From NCBI GenBank assembly GCA_900755995.1, contig CAAEIM010000076.1:1-53858 (forward strand): a stretch of 53,858 bases of DNA, in the 5' to 3' direction. A model generated the notes under the pieces. That model ran no database searches, was not told where the DNA came from, and saw nothing but the letters and a program-made list of their open reading frames with translations. The DNA is from Clostridia bacterium (GTDB lineage: Bacteria > Bacillota > Clostridia > Oscillospirales > Acutalibacteraceae). Both the position numbers and the translations under genes were made by a program. Positions 52,672-53,858 of the stretch are shown here, piece by piece (the first letter of the stretch is position 1; each line of letters starts with the position of its first letter).

Positions 52672-52812
52672 TTAATTTTGTGAAATTAACTCGTAATATG
52701 AAACGGAGTAATTATATAAAAAACATGCTCCACCGGCAATAATAATGTAGTATGAAGAATTCCCTAGAATCTCTGTCGCATTTGCACAGAATTTACAATG
52801 CGGGGCATTCAC
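52672..52812 (-). CDS. 46-aa small protein behind the integrase (tentative)
   Basis: GTG start with AAGGA 4 nt upstream, 15 nt downstream of the integrase stop and in the same direction. Sequence starts NAPHCKFCANATEILG with one CxxC pair, followed by a hydrophobic stretch YYIIIAGGACFLY and a polar end. A small zinc-binding or membrane protein is possible; the single CxxC could be half of a zinc site. The short spacing suggests co-transcription with the integrase. Confidence 0.45.
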   Translation of the reverse strand: MNAPHCKFCANATEILGNSSYYIIIAGGACFLYNYSVSYYELISQN

Positions 52813-52827
52813 TATTTCCTTATCGGA

Positions 52828-53775
52828 TTATAGTAGTTCATTCAAAAAATTCATGCACTTAATTTTCTGTTGCAGATTTGCACTACCATATACATTCAGC
52901 GTGAACGAAACATTTTTATGTCCAAGGATTTCAGAAAGTGATTTTACGTCGAACTCCGGTATTTCTATTGCTCTTACGGCAAAAGTGTGTCGAATTTCAT
53001 GAAATTTTACTTTCTGCAGCCCATTCCTCTTGAGAAAACGAGCAAAAAATTGACGATATGTCCTTGGCTCGGTTGGCTTAGTCTTACCAGTTAGAAAGTA
53101 GTGATTAGGATTGTCCGTATAAAACTTCTTGATAATATTCATCAAAAGTGACGGAACCGGAATCGTTCTCGCTGACGTTTTCGTTTTTGGTGGACCGATA
53201 TGTAGGTATGAGCTTTCTTTCTTCTTGTCATAAATACGCTGTACGGTTTTATTGATTGAGATTGTCTTGTCCGCGAGCGAGATGTCCTTCATTTGAAGTC
53301 CGCAAAGCTCTCCTATTCGAACTCCGGTAAACAGGGCAATGAGGATACCTGCGGTCTTCCTGCTCAAATTCAAATAAATGCATTGTATTAGTGCTTGCTC
53401 CTGATCCTTTGACAATGAGACCACCTTCTTGACGCCTAGCTCTTTTGGATATTCGATTAGATCCCAGTTCAATAGAGGAATAACCCTCTCCATGTAGGCA
53501 TACTCCATTGACAATCGTAAAACGAGAATTACATCTCGGATTGTTTTTACTGTAAGCCCACCGGAATTATCCAACCGCCCAGATTCGTATAAATACGATA
53601 TGTAGCCTTGGATGTCTGCTTCAGTGATACTGCCAATCTTACGCTTGCCGAAATAGGGAATTAAATGATTTTCGGCAATCAGCATAAAGCTGGCATGGGT
53701 TGACGGGGTAATCATTGGCTTCTTGTGATTTAGCCATTCATTAACCAACGTCTTAAATTGTGTATTATTAGTCAT
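52828..53775 (-). CDS. tyrosine recombinase (phage-type integrase)
   Basis: 315 aa from the ATG at 53775 behind GGAGG. N-terminal SAM-like DNA-binding domain (about 10-110) then the catalytic domain: Arg in FTGVRIGELCGL (about 160), Lys in the beta-hairpin region, HEIRHTFAVR (His and Arg, about 255-264), HKNVSF (second His, about 282) and the nucleophile Tyr in LNVYGS (about 292). All R-H-R-H-Y residues are in place, so it should be active. It is likely the enzyme that inserted the element into tRNA-Pro. Its ribosome-binding site lies in a hairpin (53784-53809). Confidence 0.93.
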   Translation of the reverse strand: MTNNTQFKTLVNEWLNHKKPMITPSTHASFMLIAENHLIPYFGKRKIGSITEADIQGYISYLYESGRLDNSGGLTVKTIRDVILVLRLSMEYAYMERVIPLLNWDLIEYPKELGVKKVVSLSKDQEQALIQCIYLNLSRKTAGILIALFTGVRIGELCGLQMKDISLADKTISINKTVQRIYDKKKESSYLHIGPPKTKTSARTIPVPSLLMNIIKKFYTDNPNHYFLTGKTKPTEPRTYRQFFARFLKRNGLQKVKFHEIRHTFAVRAIEIPEFDVKSLSEILGHKNVSFTLNVYGSANLQQKIKCMNFLNELL

Positions 53776-53783
53776 ATTGACCA

Positions 53784-53809
53784 CCTCCACTGTTATTATC
53801 TTGTGGAGG
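53784..53809 (-). promoter_or_regulatory. hairpin sequestering the integrase ribosome-binding site
   Basis: In the mRNA, CCTCCAC (complement of 53803-53809) pairs with GTGGAGG (complement of 53784-53790) over a 12-nt loop. The 3' arm is the Shine-Dalgarno itself, 8 nt before the ATG. Confidence 0.5.
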
Positions 53810-53858
53810 AAAAAATAACATAGCTTTAATCCTCAAGTAACGGTCTCGAAAAGCGTCC

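Larger units (their letters stand above)
52078..53858. mobile_element. left end of an integrative element in tRNA-Pro
   Basis: Bounded on the left by the tRNA-Pro tail plus terminator and carrying a tyrosine integrase 740 nt inside, transcribed toward the boundary. The intact tRNA should lie right of the window. Contents so far: two hairpins, a tRNA-like fragment, two tiny ORFs and the integrase. The type of element (ICE, phage or satellite) cannot be decided. Confidence 0.55.

Overview
The window reads as a chromosomal segment of a low-GC Gram-positive anaerobe of class Clostridia, probably an Oscillospirales/Ruminococcaceae-type gut bacterium. This rests on gene content and order only: an aspS-gatCAB tRNA-amidation operon, ecfA1-ecfA2-ecfT-truA, ruvCAB, an ATP-type PEP carboxykinase, a ClpE-like unfoldase, a SpoIIIE/FtsK translocase, a TepA-like ClpP relative, a DUF5711 protein, AT-rich intergenic DNA and TTG starts behind strong Shine-Dalgarno sites. 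No species is claimed.

Layout. 1-583 looks like the end of an integrated element: a small membrane-protein gene, then the last 22 nt of a tRNA (probably tRNA-Leu) with no tRNA body, then the tRNA's terminator. 1009-2878 holds an APH-fold kinase and an SDR oxidoreductase. 3118-8096 (minus) is aspS-gatC-gatA-gatB. 8284-12447 (minus) is an ABC ATPase plus a giant coiled-coil FtsX-type permease. 12736-15169 (plus) is pckA and an anchored nuclease. 15303-17657 (minus) is clpE-like. 17816-28184 (minus) is a tight run of 12 genes, ruvC-ruvA-ruvB-glmM-methyltransferase-ecfA1-ecfA2-ecfT-truA-DUF5711-cvpA-pgsA, with one strong promoter visible at its head. 28320-32263 has a lipoprotein, a DUF2804 protein, a membrane protein and a GH13 enzyme fused to DUF1653. 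32359-41639 (minus) is mscL, tyrS, then tepA-uppP-ftsK-ygiQ-MBL. 41821-44497 is a CNNM/HlyC transporter and an RlmD-type methyltransferase.

44522-51960 is more accessory: HD hydrolase, histidine phosphatase, RhuM, HIT protein, a frameshifted membrane protein, DUF3592, an acetyltransferase, an AraC/GyrI-type regulator and the wreck of a class 3 fructose-1,6-bisphosphatase gene. At 52078-52091 the 3' tail of a tRNA-Pro (minus strand) followed by its terminator marks the left end of a second integrative element, which carries a tyrosine integrase and tiny ORFs and runs off the window.

How the genes work together: AspRS (with a His typical of non-discriminating enzymes) and GatCAB would make Asn-tRNA and/or Gln-tRNA by transamidation; RuvABC resolves Holliday junctions; EcfA1/A2/T is a shared vitamin-uptake motor without a local S component; GlmM, UppP and PgsA serve envelope synthesis. 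The least explained signals are a pair of about 90-nt homologous intergenic elements (29825 and 43125), a hairpin hiding the integrase ribosome-binding site, and a -1 frameshift at an A6 run that splits an otherwise intact protein. I found no CRISPR array, no complete tRNA or rRNA gene and no clear new defence system.
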